Source: an uncultured Desulfobacteraceae bacterium (lineage in GTDB: Bacteria > Desulfobacterota > Desulfobacteria > Desulfobacterales > UBA2174). From it: a DNA stretch of 64,000 nt. The notes beneath the pieces are model-generated. The model had not been told where the DNA came from. It saw only the letters and a program-made list of their open reading frames with translations, and did not search any database. A program made the position numbers and the translations under genes. The DNA is taken from the NCBI GenBank assembly GCA_937982505.1, contig CALJLV010000084.1, positions 16,966 through 80,965 on the forward strand, written 5' to 3'. Below, in pieces: positions 1 through 8,427 of the stretch (positions within the stretch are counted from its first letter, which is position 1; the number at the start of each line of letters is the position of its first letter).

Positions 1-29
1 GACTGATTCGACCAAGGAGGAACGGCAAG

Positions 30-1658
30 ATGGCTGCAAAAATGATCGTATACGGGACCAAGGCCCGTGAAAAAATGCTCCAGGGCGTCAACGTCCTGGC
101 CGATGCCGTTAAGGTGACCCTGGGCCCCAAGGGCAACAACGTGGTGCTGGAAAAATCCTTCGGCTCGCCGGTGGTGACCAAGGACGGGGTCACGGTGGCC
201 AAGGAAATCGAGCTGGAAGACAAGTTCATGAACATGGGCGCCCAGATGGTCAAGGAAGTCGCCAGCAAGACCAGTGACACCGCCGGCGACGGCACCACCA
301 CCGCCACGGTGCTCGCCCAGGCCATCTGCGCCGAGGGGTGCAAGCTGGTGGCGGCCGGGGCCAACCCCATGAGCCTCAAGCGCGGCATCGACAAGGGCGT
401 GGAAGCCGTCGTGGCCCAGCTCAAGAAAATCTCCAAGCCCACCAAGGACAAGAACGAGATCCAGCAGGTGGGCACCGTATCGGCCAACGGCGACGAGACG
501 GTGGGCAAGATCATTTCCGACGCCATGGAAAAGGTCGGCAAGGAAGGGGTCATCACCGTCGAGGAAGCCAAGAGCATGGAGACCACCTTGGAGGTGGTCG
601 AGGGAATGGAGTTCGACCGCGGTTACATCTCGCCCTACTTCATCACCGACCCCCAGAAGATGACCGCCGTGGTTGAAGAACCGCTGATCCTGATCCATGA
701 AAAGAAGATCAGCTCCATGCGCGACCTGGTTCCCCTGCTCGAGCAAACCGCCCGCATGGGCAGGCCGTTGCTGATCATTGCCGAGGACGTGGAGGGCGAG
801 GCCCTGGCCACCCTCATCGTCAACAAGCTGCGCGGCACCATCAAGGTCGCGGCGGTCAAGGCCCCGGGCTTCGGAGACCGGCGCAAAGCCATGCTGGAAG
901 ACATCGCCATCCTCACCGGCGGACAGATGATCAGCGAAGACCTGGGGGTCAAGCTGGAGAACGTCACTGTCAAGGATCTGGGCAAGTGCAAAACGGTTCG
1001 CATCGACAAGGACAACACCACCATCGTGGACGGAGCCGGCAGCAAGACCGCCATCGAGGCCCGGGTCAAGCAGATCCGCGCCCAGATCGAAGAGACCACC
1101 AGCGACTATGACCGGGAAAAACTCCAGGAGCGTCTGGCCAAAATCATCGGCGGCGTGGCGGTGATCAATATCGGCGCGGCCACCGAGACCGAAATGAAGG
1201 AAAAGAAAGCCCGCGTGGAAGATGCCCTCAATGCCACCCGGGCCGCAGTGGAGGAAGGGATCGTGCCCGGCGGCGGCGTGACCCTGGTGCGCTGCCTCGA
1301 TGCCCTGGACAAGGTCAAGGCCAGCGGCGACGAAAAGCTGGGGATCGACATCCTGCGGCGGGCCCTGGAAGAGCCCCTGCGCCAGATCGCGGCCAACGCC
1401 GGCCTGGAAGGGTCGGTGGTGCTCAACAAGGTGCGCGAGGGCAAGGACGACTACGGCTTCAACGCCGCCACGGAGACCTACGAAAATCTGGTGGCGGCTG
1501 GGGTCATCGATCCGACCAAGGTGACCCGCTTCGCCGTTCAGAACGCCGCCTCGGTGGCTGGCCTGATGCTCACCACCGAAGCCATGATCAGTGAAAAACC
1601 GGAGAAGAAGAAAGGCGCCGCCATGCCCCCTGGCGGGATGGATGACGACATGTATTGA
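30..1658 (+). CDS. groEL: Chaperonin GroEL (60 kDa, Hsp60)
   Basis: A 542-residue protein that matches the full length of the cytosolic ATP-dependent folding chaperonin, which works as a double heptameric ring capped by GroES. The apical, intermediate and equatorial segments are all present. Visible hallmarks are the nucleotide-binding GDGTTTATVLAQ stretch near residue 87, KAPGFGDRRKAML near residue 277, and the GGGVTLVR stretch near residue 414. The C-terminus ends in PPGGMDDDMY, a short variant of the usual Gly-Met tail. An AAGGAGG ribosome binding site lies at 14-20. The window starts only 29 bases upstream, so a preceding groES and any heat-shock operator would lie outside it. A 40-base perfect palindrome just downstream probably terminates the transcript. 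Identity is essentially certain. Confidence 0.98.
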   Translation: MAAKMIVYGTKAREKMLQGVNVLADAVKVTLGPKGNNVVLEKSFGSPVVTKDGVTVAKEIELEDKFMNMGAQMVKEVASKTSDTAGDGTTTATVLAQAICAEGCKLVAAGANPMSLKRGIDKGVEAVVAQLKKISKPTKDKNEIQQVGTVSANGDETVGKIISDAMEKVGKEGVITVEEAKSMETTLEVVEGMEFDRGYISPYFITDPQKMTAVVEEPLILIHEKKISSMRDLVPLLEQTARMGRPLLIIAEDVEGEALATLIVNKLRGTIKVAAVKAPGFGDRRKAMLEDIAILTGGQMISEDLGVKLENVTVKDLGKCKTVRIDKDNTTIVDGAGSKTAIEARVKQIRAQIEETTSDYDREKLQERLAKIIGGVAVINIGAATETEMKEKKARVEDALNATRAAVEEGIVPGGGVTLVRCLDALDKVKASGDEKLGIDILRRALEEPLRQIAANAGLEGSVVLNKVREGKDDYGFNAATETYENLVAAGVIDPTKVTRFAVQNAASVAGLMLTTEAMISEKPEKKKGAAMPPGGMDDDMY

Positions 1659-1683
1659 TCCACGGCGCATGCAGTACCTTCAG

Positions 1684-1723
1684 CCAAAAGTCCCCCGCGC
1701 CGGCCGGCGCGGGGGACTTTTGG
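1684..1723. terminator. Perfect 40-bp palindrome, likely groEL terminator
   Basis: Two 20-base arms (1684-1703 and 1704-1723) are exact reverse complements, with GC-rich centres flanked by AAAA and TTTT. It starts 26 bases after the groEL stop. The symmetric A and T tracts would let it work in both directions. Its role is inferred from position and shape. Confidence 0.75.
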
Positions 1724-1871
1724 TATTTGCGCCCGTAAAGGCGGCGCGGCAGGTCTAAAGGGCCGACGCTCCGGCCCGGAAGGCCGCACGGCGTCCCATG
1801 GCCCCGGGAACCGGCCGGCAAAGCCCCAACCGATCACGGAGTCGAATCCGCAATCGGTTTAAGTCAGGTCT

Positions 1872-4469
1872 ATGAAATCCAACCTGTCCTGGGAAAGCTG
1901 CGAGCCTGGATTCGAATATCGCTCTCCGCTGCGCATCGTCCTGCCGCTGGCCCTGGCCCTGGGGCTGCTGGGGTTGATCTCCAACTATCTGCTGGTTTCG
2001 GATGTCCGGCAGCGTCTGGTGACGATGCGGCGGCACGGAATCCAGGACCTCACCCGGGTGGCGGTGGACATTGTGGACCGCTACGCAGCCCTGGCCGCCG
2101 CAGGCCGCATTCCGCTGGACCAGGCCCAGAAAGAGGCGGCGGCCCATCTGAAGCGCATGCGTTTCGGACCACGGGACCAGGGCTATTTCTGGATCAGCGA
2201 CCGCACCTTGCGCGTCATCATGCATCCGCACCGGCCAGATCTGGAAGGCCAGGCCGCCGGCCAATTCACCGATCCGGCGGAACGGCGGCCCTTTGCGGCC
2301 TTCGCCGAAGCGGTGGGCGGCCCAGAGGGCGCCGGTTTTGTGGAGTATGCCTGGCAAGGCCAGGATGATGCCGGTCGCACAGCGCCCAAGATCGCCCACG
2401 TGCGCCTCTTTGCCGGGTGGGACTGGATCGTGGGCACCGGCATCTACCTGGAGGATGTCCGCGGGGAGATCACCGGCCTATCGACCCGTCTGGCATATGG
2501 CGGGCTCGGCGCCCTGGCGGCCCTGGGCATGCTGACGGCCTATCTCATCTGGCAGGGCGTGCGCACCGAGCGGCGGCGCCATGATGCCTGGACCACCCTA
2601 TACCGGCGCGGTGAAGAACGGCGCGCCATCCTTGAGTCCACCCCACACCCGGTGGTGGTCTACGATCATCAGGGCGCCGCCCAGTATGTCAATCCGGCCT
2701 TTACCCGCACCTTTGGCTGGTCGCTGGCCGAAATTCTGGGCCAGCGCATCGATTTCGTGCCGCGGAGCGAGCACGAAAAGACCCTGGCCGGCATCCGCCA
2801 GGCCTACGAACAGGGAGCCGCCACGATCCAGACCCGCCGTCTGACACGGGAGGGACGCGTCCTGGATGTCCAGATCAGCGCAGCGGCCTACCACGATATG
2901 GCAGGCCGCCCCATCGGCATGGTGGTCAATCTGGTGGATACCACCGCCCAAAAACGCGCCGAGGCGGACTTGCGCGAAAGCGAGGCCAAGTACCGCCGTC
3001 TGGTGGAGAACGCCGGAGACGCGATTTTCATCACCCAGGACGGGATCATCAAGTTCGCCAACCAACGGATGCTGGACACTTCGGGCTACGACGCCCGAAG
3101 CCTGGCCCGGATTCCGTTTGCCGACATGATCCACCCCCAGGACCGCGAAGTCATCCTTCAGCGCCATGGCCAGCGCCTCCGGGGCGAAGCCGTCAAGCCC
3201 CAGATCACTTTTCGCGGGTACAATCGACAGAGGGATTTGCTCTGGCTGGAGCTGAACGCCGTCAACATCGAATGGGAAGGGCGCCCGGCGGTGCTCAATT
3301 TCCTGCGCGACATCACGGAAAAGAAACGCCTGGAGGCGGAGATCGCCCAGGCCCACCGCCTCGAGAGCCTGGGGACCCTGGCCGGCGGCATCGCCCACGA
3401 CTTCAACAATCTGCTGATGGGCATTTTAGGCAACGCCGCCTTGATGCGAACCGACCTTGATCCTGGCCATGCCCATCACCAGCGCCTGGCGGACATCGAA
3501 ACCCTGGTGCACAACGGCGCCGAACTGACCCGCCAGTTGCTCGGCTTTGCCCGGGGGGGCAAGTACAAGCTGCAACCCACCGACCTGAACGGGTTGGTTC
3601 GGGCCGGCGTGGCCCTGTTCCGCCGCACCCGCAGGGAAATCACCGTTCGCGAAAACTACCAGGCGGATCTGTGGCCGGTGGAGGTGGATCGCAGCCAGAT
3701 CAACCAGGTGCTGCTCAATCTGATGGTCAATGCCTGGCAGTCGATGCCTCAGGGGGGGCAGCTGACCATCACCACCGCCAACCAGGAATGGCATCCGGAG
3801 CAGGCGGCGGCCCACGGGTTGTCCCCCGGACGCTTTGTCTGCACGACGGTGAGCGATACGGGCGTCGGTATGGACGAGGCCACCTGCCAGCGCATCTTCG
3901 AACCCTTTTTCACCACCCGCCAGATGGGCCACGGCACCGGCCTGGGTCTGGCCTCGGCCTACGGGATCATCCGCAACCATGGCGGCCTCCTCACCGTCAG
4001 CAGTTGCAAGGGGGTGGGGTCCTCCTTCGCCTTCCACCTGCCGGCCACGGCCAACGCCGTCTCCGAAGACGCCGGCCCGGCCGCCGATAAACGCCGCGGC
4101 CATGAGACCATCCTGCTGGTGGACGACGAGCCGATGGTCCTCGAGGTCAGCCGGGAATTGCTCCAAAGACTCGGTTACACCGTGTTCACGGCGGATTCGG
4201 GGCAGGCCGCCTTGGACCTGCTGGCGCAACCGCAGGCATCCTTCGATCTGGTGATCCTGGACATGATCATGCCCGGCCTGTCCGGGGCCGAACTCTTCGA
4301 TGGCATCCGGCGCCTGAAACCAAACCAGCCGGTACTGCTGGCCAGCGGTTACAGCCAGGAAGGAGAAGCCAAGTCCATCCTGGAGCGCGGCTGTGACGGT
4401 TTCATCCAGAAGCCTTTCGATCTGGCCCTGCTGAGTCGGCGGATCCGCGAGATCCTCGACCGGCGCTGA
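1872..4469 (+). CDS. Hybrid sensor histidine kinase: Cache, two PAS, HisKA, HATPase, receiver
   Basis: An 865-residue membrane sensor. A first membrane helix (about residues 24-44) and a second (about 208-228) bracket a periplasmic single-Cache-like domain with the GYFWISD motif near residue 110. Two PAS domains follow (about 255-365 and 372-485). The dimerisation/phosphoacceptor helix carries GGIAHDFNN with the phosphorylatable His at residue 509. The ATPase domain shows DTGVGMDE and GTGLGL. A C-terminal receiver domain has its acceptor Asp at residue 797 in LDMIMPG. The HDFNN form of the H-box is typical of hybrid kinases of this group. No response regulator gene lies beside it, so phosphate probably passes within the protein or to a distant partner. 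The ligand is unknown. Confidence 0.92.
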   Translation: MKSNLSWESCEPGFEYRSPLRIVLPLALALGLLGLISNYLLVSDVRQRLVTMRRHGIQDLTRVAVDIVDRYAALAAAGRIPLDQAQKEAAAHLKRMRFGPRDQGYFWISDRTLRVIMHPHRPDLEGQAAGQFTDPAERRPFAAFAEAVGGPEGAGFVEYAWQGQDDAGRTAPKIAHVRLFAGWDWIVGTGIYLEDVRGEITGLSTRLAYGGLGALAALGMLTAYLIWQGVRTERRRHDAWTTLYRRGEERRAILESTPHPVVVYDHQGAAQYVNPAFTRTFGWSLAEILGQRIDFVPRSEHEKTLAGIRQAYEQGAATIQTRRLTREGRVLDVQISAAAYHDMAGRPIGMVVNLVDTTAQKRAEADLRESEAKYRRLVENAGDAIFITQDGIIKFANQRMLDTSGYDARSLARIPFADMIHPQDREVILQRHGQRLRGEAVKPQITFRGYNRQRDLLWLELNAVNIEWEGRPAVLNFLRDITEKKRLEAEIAQAHRLESLGTLAGGIAHDFNNLLMGILGNAALMRTDLDPGHAHHQRLADIETLVHNGAELTRQLLGFARGGKYKLQPTDLNGLVRAGVALFRRTRREITVRENYQADLWPVEVDRSQINQVLLNLMVNAWQSMPQGGQLTITTANQEWHPEQAAAHGLSPGRFVCTTVSDTGVGMDEATCQRIFEPFFTTRQMGHGTGLGLASAYGIIRNHGGLLTVSSCKGVGSSFAFHLPATANAVSEDAGPAADKRRGHETILLVDDEPMVLEVSRELLQRLGYTVFTADSGQAALDLLAQPQASFDLVILDMIMPGLSGAELFDGIRRLKPNQPVLLASGYSQEGEAKSILERGCDGFIQKPFDLALLSRRIREILDRR

Positions 4470-4480
4470 CCTGCCCCGGT

Positions 4481-4513
4481 CGCTGCCGCCCCGGAAAGGG
4501 AGCGCCGGCAGCG
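4481..4513. terminator. Possible shared terminator between convergent genes
   Basis: CGCTGCCG (4481-4488) and CGGCAGCG (4506-4513) can pair around a 17-base loop in the 55-base gap between two convergent genes. There is no T-tract, so an intrinsic terminator is only a suggestion. Confidence 0.35.
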
Positions 4514-4524
4514 GGCCGGCGCCC

Positions 4525-5514
4525 TCAGGGACAGGCCGTCAAGCGGCCTTTGGGCTGGAAGCGCAGCGCCAGGCCTTCCAGATTGGCGGGGAGCACCACG
4601 AGGGCCTGCGCCTGGCGCGAGGCTCGAGGCGCCAGATCCTGGTCCTCACGCCAATCGACGATGCGCTCGAGAAGGTCGCCGATCATCATCCACCCTTCAA
4701 AGTGCATGCGGCAGGCGCTGGTGTTGGTCAATGAAAAGCTCAGTTCGATGGTCTCCGGACTGCGGCGCACCAGATTCAGTGTCAGATGGCCGACCACCGA
4801 GCGCCCCTGGCCCGTGGTCAGGTCGGTGCCGACCCCATCGATGATGCGCCCTTCGGCTTGCAGGTGAATGGGGGTGGCATCCAGGGCCGCCGTCGTGCCG
4901 GCCACGACCGGGGGCGGACCCGGCACGGAATCGGCGGGCGGAAAATCGCGGTCGGGAGCCCGAAAGCCGGGCGCAGGAGGCGAAACCGGATCGCGGACAT
5001 CGTTTGCCGTTACCGCCCATTGCTCCAGGCGGCCGGTAACCTCAAGGCTCGGCATGGGTGCCACCAGGACGTCGTTCTGCCAGCGGCCCGATTCGGTATG
5101 GCCGTCGGCGAAGCGGTACACGCCCAAACCGTTTTTGGCGTCCTCGGCCCACTGGCCTTCATACCTCGCCCCGTCGGGCCAGCGATAGGTCCCCAGGCCA
5201 TGGCGCCGGCCGCCCTGCCACTGGCCCTCGTAGACGGCGCCGCTGGGCCAGATGTAGATCCCCCGGCCGTGGCGCTGACCGTCGATAAACTGCCCCTCGT
5301 AGCGCCGACCGTCGGGCCAGGTATAGACCCCCCTGCCGGCAAAACGCGTGTCCTGGAACCCCCCCTCGTAACGGGTTCCATCCGGCCAGGCGTAAACCCC
5401 CGTACCCGTCACGCAGTCGCCCTGGAGACAGGCCGCTTCCAGTCCCGCAGGGGCACCTGGCACCCCGAGCCAACCGATGGCAAACCAGAGCATCAAACCA
5501 CGCCATGTCTTCAT
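4525..5514 (-). CDS. Secreted MORN-repeat protein
   Basis: A 329-residue protein with an N-terminal hydrophobic segment (residues 8-27) that looks like a signal peptide, followed by two cysteines. About five MORN repeats follow at roughly 23-residue spacing between residues 38 and 150; typical units read YxWPDGxRYEGxF and G(R/L)GxYxWP. The C-terminal half (about 215-329) is a separate domain without an obvious family, including a segment resembling a beta-sandwich. MORN repeats in other proteins bind lipids or act as scaffolds, but bacterial functions are mostly unknown. It stands alone on the minus strand between the hybrid kinase and htpX. No function is assigned. Confidence 0.8.
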   Translation of the reverse strand: MKTWRGLMLWFAIGWLGVPGAPAGLEAACLQGDCVTGTGVYAWPDGTRYEGGFQDTRFAGRGVYTWPDGRRYEGQFIDGQRHGRGIYIWPSGAVYEGQWQGGRRHGLGTYRWPDGARYEGQWAEDAKNGLGVYRFADGHTESGRWQNDVLVAPMPSLEVTGRLEQWAVTANDVRDPVSPPAPGFRAPDRDFPPADSVPGPPPVVAGTTAALDATPIHLQAEGRIIDGVGTDLTTGQGRSVVGHLTLNLVRRSPETIELSFSLTNTSACRMHFEGWMMIGDLLERIVDWREDQDLAPRASRQAQALVVLPANLEGLALRFQPKGRLTACP

Positions 5515-5657
5515 GAAACCGCCTTTCCTGGCCTTGGGTCACATCCCTCGCGGAGCCGATCATTTCTCCCGGATCGAAGCGCTTTCGGGTATCGAGGATT
5601 GCAGTAATAAAACGCCGATGCCCGAACTGTCAAATTCCGCCCTTTTGCACCCGGACC

Positions 5658-5686
5658 TTTGTCATTTGAAGAATCGCGCTTATAAT
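5658..5686 (+). promoter_or_regulatory. Candidate sigma-70 promoter for htpX
   Basis: A perfect TATAAT at 5681-5686 sits 17 bases after a weak TTTGTC (5658-5663). It lies about 90 bases before the htpX start in the divergent gap between the MORN gene and htpX. The -10 is convincing; the -35 is poor. Confidence 0.45.
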
Positions 5687-5774
5687 GCGAACAGCCGCAA
5701 ACGCCCTGGCGGGCAGTGCCCATCGACCCGCCGGGGCGTCTCAGACACCGTTTCCCAGCAAGGAGAAGACGCGC

Positions 5775-6707
5775 ATGACGACCAATCATCTTCGAACCGG
5801 GCTGCTGCTGGCCGCCATGACCGCCCTGATCCTGGTCGTCGGCCAGCTCGTGGGCGGCCGCCAGGGAATGATCGTGGCCCTGGTGCTGGCCGCCGGGATG
5901 AATTTTGCCAGCTACTGGTACTCGGACAAGATCGTGCTGGGAATGTACCGCGCCCGACCCGTTACCGCCGCGCAGGCCCCCGAACTCTATGCGTTGACCG
6001 AGGCCCTCTCCCGCCGGGCAGGACTGCCCATGCCCCGGCTCTACCTGATTCCGGATCCGACCCCCAATGCCTTTGCCACCGGACGGAACCCGGAACATGC
6101 GGTGGTGGCCGTCACCGAGGGACTGGTGCGCCTGATGGACCGCGAGGAGATCGCCGGTGTTCTGGCGCACGAGCTGGCGCACGTGCGCAATCGGGACATC
6201 CTGGTGGGCAGCATCGCCGCCACCCTGGCCGGTGCCATCATGATGCTGGCCAGCATGGCGCGCTGGAGCGCCCTTTTCGGCGGTCACCGTAACGATAACA
6301 ACGGAGGCGGTCTGGGAGGCCTCGGATTGATCCTCATGTCCGTGATCGCCCCCCTGGCCGCCATGGTGATCCAGATGGCCATCTCCCGTTCCCGCGAGTA
6401 CCTGGCAGATCGCACCGGCGCCGCGATTTCAGGGTCCAGTGAAGGACTGGCGCGGGCCCTGGAAAAGCTGGGCGCGCATGCCCGGGGCTCCCGCCCCATG
6501 GCCGCCAACGCGGCCACGGCCCACATGTTCATCGTCAACCCGCTTTCGGGCGGAAGCCTGGCGAGCCTGTTTTCCACCCATCCCCCCCTGGCCGAGCGCA
6601 TCGCCCGGCTGCGGGGGCACGACACCCAAACGGCGCCGCCGTCCGCCCCCCAGGGCCAGACCATGGCCCGCAGCGGCCGGGATTTCTGGGATCGGTTTTC
6701 ACGCTAG
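5775..6707 (+). CDS. htpX: Membrane zinc metalloprotease HtpX
   Basis: A 310-residue M48-family integral membrane protease that degrades damaged membrane proteins in the inner membrane. The zinc site is HELAH at residues 132-136, followed by VRNRD. Two N-terminal membrane helices occupy about residues 7-25 and 30-48, and two more lie around 145-165 and 178-200. The third zinc ligand is expected in SREYLADRTGA. The sequence ends with the FSTHPPLAERIARL segment typical of the family. The start at 5775 is chosen because AAGGAGAAG lies just upstream and the family begins with a short hydrophilic lead; an in-frame ATG at 5685 would add an atypical extension. It may be co-transcribed with the TetR gene about 100 bases downstream. 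Confidence 0.95.
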   Translation: MTTNHLRTGLLLAAMTALILVVGQLVGGRQGMIVALVLAAGMNFASYWYSDKIVLGMYRARPVTAAQAPELYALTEALSRRAGLPMPRLYLIPDPTPNAFATGRNPEHAVVAVTEGLVRLMDREEIAGVLAHELAHVRNRDILVGSIAATLAGAIMMLASMARWSALFGGHRNDNNGGGLGGLGLILMSVIAPLAAMVIQMAISRSREYLADRTGAAISGSSEGLARALEKLGAHARGSRPMAANAATAHMFIVNPLSGGSLASLFSTHPPLAERIARLRGHDTQTAPPSAPQGQTMARSGRDFWDRFSR

Positions 6708-6805
6708 CCCGTGCAAGGATCGGGCGCGGCGGTCCGCACCCGGCGGAAGCCCACCTCCTGGTGCGGCACAACACATCACCTCAACACGCAAAGGATCAAT
6801 TCCGG

Positions 6806-7456
6806 ATGGGCATTCAGGAGCGCAAGGAAAGAGAGCGCGAACGGCGCCGGCAGGATATCATGGTGGCCGCACGCCGCGTGTTCAGCACCAAAGGGTATGA
6901 GAAGGCCACCATGGAAGATATCGCCCGGGAGGTGGAACTGAGCCCCGGCACCCTCTATCTGTACTTCAAGAACAAAGACGACTTATACGCCTCGCTCAAT
7001 TTGCGGGTGCTGCAGTTCCTGTCCGTCAAGCTCGACCATGCCCTTTCCGAGCCGGCGCTGGATCTAGACGGCAAACTAGACCGGCTGATGGCGGCCATGA
7101 TGGCGGTCTATGAATTCGACCCGTTGATCCTCAACAACGTTTTCCATCTCCAGTCGAGCGAAACGCTCAACAACATCTCGCCTGAACTGCTCGAGGAGAT
7201 CAACGCCCTGAGTCGTGCGGCCCTGCGCAGTGTGGCGGGGATGTTCGCCGCCGAGATCGAAAAAGGGACCCTCATCGATGCCAATCCCACCGCCCTGGCC
7301 GACCTGCTCTGGGGCCTGTTTTCAGGCATCGCCCTGTGGGAGGAGACCAAGCGCATGGTCAATCCCGACCGCTACCAGTTTGAAAAGAATATCCGAACCG
7401 GATTTGACCTGTTGCGCCGCGGGCTGCAGAAAAGGCCCCGGCCGGTCTCCGGTTGA
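6806..7456 (+). CDS. TetR/AcrR family transcriptional regulator
   Basis: A 216-residue regulator. The N-terminal helix-turn-helix is clear: IMVAARRVFSTKGYEKATM then IAREVELSPGTLYLYFKNKD (about residues 19-60). The rest is an all-helical ligand/dimerisation domain of the TetR type; its ligand cannot be told from sequence. The ATG at 6806 is preferred over an upstream in-frame ATG because AAGGA lies about ten bases before it and the family starts with a basic arm (here rich in Arg and Glu). The gene follows htpX on the same strand. Its targets may be nearby or itself, which the sequence does not settle. Confidence 0.92.
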   Translation: MGIQERKERERERRRQDIMVAARRVFSTKGYEKATMEDIAREVELSPGTLYLYFKNKDDLYASLNLRVLQFLSVKLDHALSEPALDLDGKLDRLMAAMMAVYEFDPLILNNVFHLQSSETLNNISPELLEEINALSRAALRSVAGMFAAEIEKGTLIDANPTALADLLWGLFSGIALWEETKRMVNPDRYQFEKNIRTGFDLLRRGLQKRPRPVSG

Positions 7457-7616
7457 ACAAGGCCGGGCGGTGCCCCGGTGCGCGCTCAGAATCCATTTGA
7501 CAGCCGCCCCCCAAAGCCCCTAAGCTTGAACAGCGGCGATGGATGGGAACGCGCCAGCGGAAAGGTGCCCCGCGATGCCTGCAACGCCCTTCTTTTTTCG
7601 GTTGGATGCCATGCGC

Positions 7617-7654
7617 ACGCCCCCGGGTGCGGACCCGATCCGCGCCGGGGGCGT
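7617..7654. terminator. GC-rich hairpin after the TetR gene
   Basis: ACGCCCCCGG at 7617-7626 and CCGGGGGCGT ending at 7654 pair in a long, nearly perfect stem (one bulge). It is followed by TTTCGCGTCTTT. It lies in the 279-base gap between the TetR gene and dodecin and is probably a terminator for the former. Confidence 0.5.
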
Positions 7655-7735
7655 TTCGCGTCTTTCCCCTGCCCCTGCGGCGACACCGCAAGCCAGGGAT
7701 CCGCGCACAACCCCTTAACGAGAGGAGGTCGACTG

Positions 7736-7945
7736 ATGAGCGGCAGCGTTTACAAGATCATCGAGCTGGTGGGAACGAGCGACAAGTCCTGGGAAGACGC
7801 CGCCGCCCGAGCGGTGGAAACCGCAGGCAAGAGCCTGCGGGATCTGCGGGTGGCCGAAGTGACCAAGATGGACATGACCATTGAAAACGGCAAGATACTG
7901 CGCTACCGGGCCCGGGTGGCCCTTTCTTTCAAGTACGAAGACTAA
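7736..7945 (+). CDS. Dodecin family flavin-binding protein
   Basis: A 69-residue protein of the usual dodecin length. Dodecins form hollow dodecamers that bind and store flavins in the cytosol. The family pattern VYKxxELVGTS near the start, SWEDAAARAV (residues 18-27) and the central RVAEVTKMDM strand are visible, ending in YRARVALSFKYE. The flavin-stacking aromatic residue of archaeal and bacterial dodecins varies; which residue serves here is not clear. The start is set by AGGAGG a few bases before ATG 7736; longer in-frame extension upstream has no family support. It is a single-gene unit ended by a strong terminator. Confidence 0.92.
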   Translation: MSGSVYKIIELVGTSDKSWEDAAARAVETAGKSLRDLRVAEVTKMDMTIENGKILRYRARVALSFKYED

Positions 7946-7989
7946 AAAAAGGGGGTCGCTGCTTGAAAAAATGCAGCGACCCCTTTTTT
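7946..7989. terminator. Bidirectional intrinsic terminator between dodecin and tRNA-Val
   Basis: GGGGTCGCTGC (7952-7962) pairs exactly with GCAGCGACCCC (7973-7983) around a 10-base loop. An A-run precedes and a T-run follows, so it can terminate the dodecin transcript on the plus strand and the tRNA transcript on the minus strand. Confidence 0.9.
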
Positions 7990-7995
7990 GTATTT

Positions 7996-8070
7996 TGGTG
8001 GGCGGTACAGGATTTGAACCTGTGACTTCCACCGTGTGAAGGTGGCACTCTCCCGCTGAGTTAACCGCCC
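7996..8070 (-). tRNA. tRNA-Val (anticodon CAC)
   Basis: The minus strand folds as a 75-base cloverleaf with CCA encoded at the 3' end. The acceptor stem GGGCGGT/ACCGCCC pairs fully. The anticodon stem CCACC/GGTGG encloses the loop TTCACAC, giving anticodon CAC, which reads GTG. The T-arm is ACAGG-TTCAAAT-CCTGT. It lies only 8 bases after the HU/IHF gene on the same strand and may be cut from that transcript. Confidence 0.96.
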
Positions 8071-8078
8071 GAACTGAT

Positions 8079-8354
8079 TCAGGAATCGACTTTTTCTTTC
8101 AGCTCCTTGCCCACTTTGAAGAAGGGCAGCCGCTTGGAGGGGACCTCGATCTGCCGTCCTGTTTTGGGATTTCGCCCCGTGTAGGCCTTGTACTCCTTTA
8201 CCGAGAAGCTTCCGAACCCTCTGATCTCCACACGATCACCCTCGCCCATGGCTTCCGTGACGGCGCCGAAAAACTGCTCCACCACCATCTCGGCGTCCTT
8301 GCGGCTCAGGCCGGTATAATCCTTCAAGGCATTGATCAGGTTGGACTTGTTCAT
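8079..8354 (-). CDS. HU/IHF family DNA-binding protein
   Basis: A 91-residue histone-like protein of normal length. It shows the N-terminal helical dimerisation part (residues 1-40) and the beta-arm with GRNPKTGRQIEVP (about 59-71), whose Pro intercalates at DNA bends. The core motif VEIRGFGSFSVKEY is clear. Whether it acts as HU or as one IHF subunit cannot be decided from sequence; deltaproteobacterial annotations often call such proteins IHF beta. The start at 8354 follows a GGGAG-rich leader. It is the last protein gene of the minus-strand run from the tRNA nucleotidyltransferase, 73 bases after scpB. Confidence 0.93.
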   Translation of the reverse strand: MNKSNLINALKDYTGLSRKDAEMVVEQFFGAVTEAMGEGDRVEIRGFGSFSVKEYKAYTGRNPKTGRQIEVPSKRLPFFKVGKELKEKVDS

Positions 8355-8427
8355 ACCCGCTCCCCCGGCGCCCCGCTTGGGTACCGGTTCAAATTCGGCG
8401 CTACTATGGAGGTTGTAGGGGTCAAAG

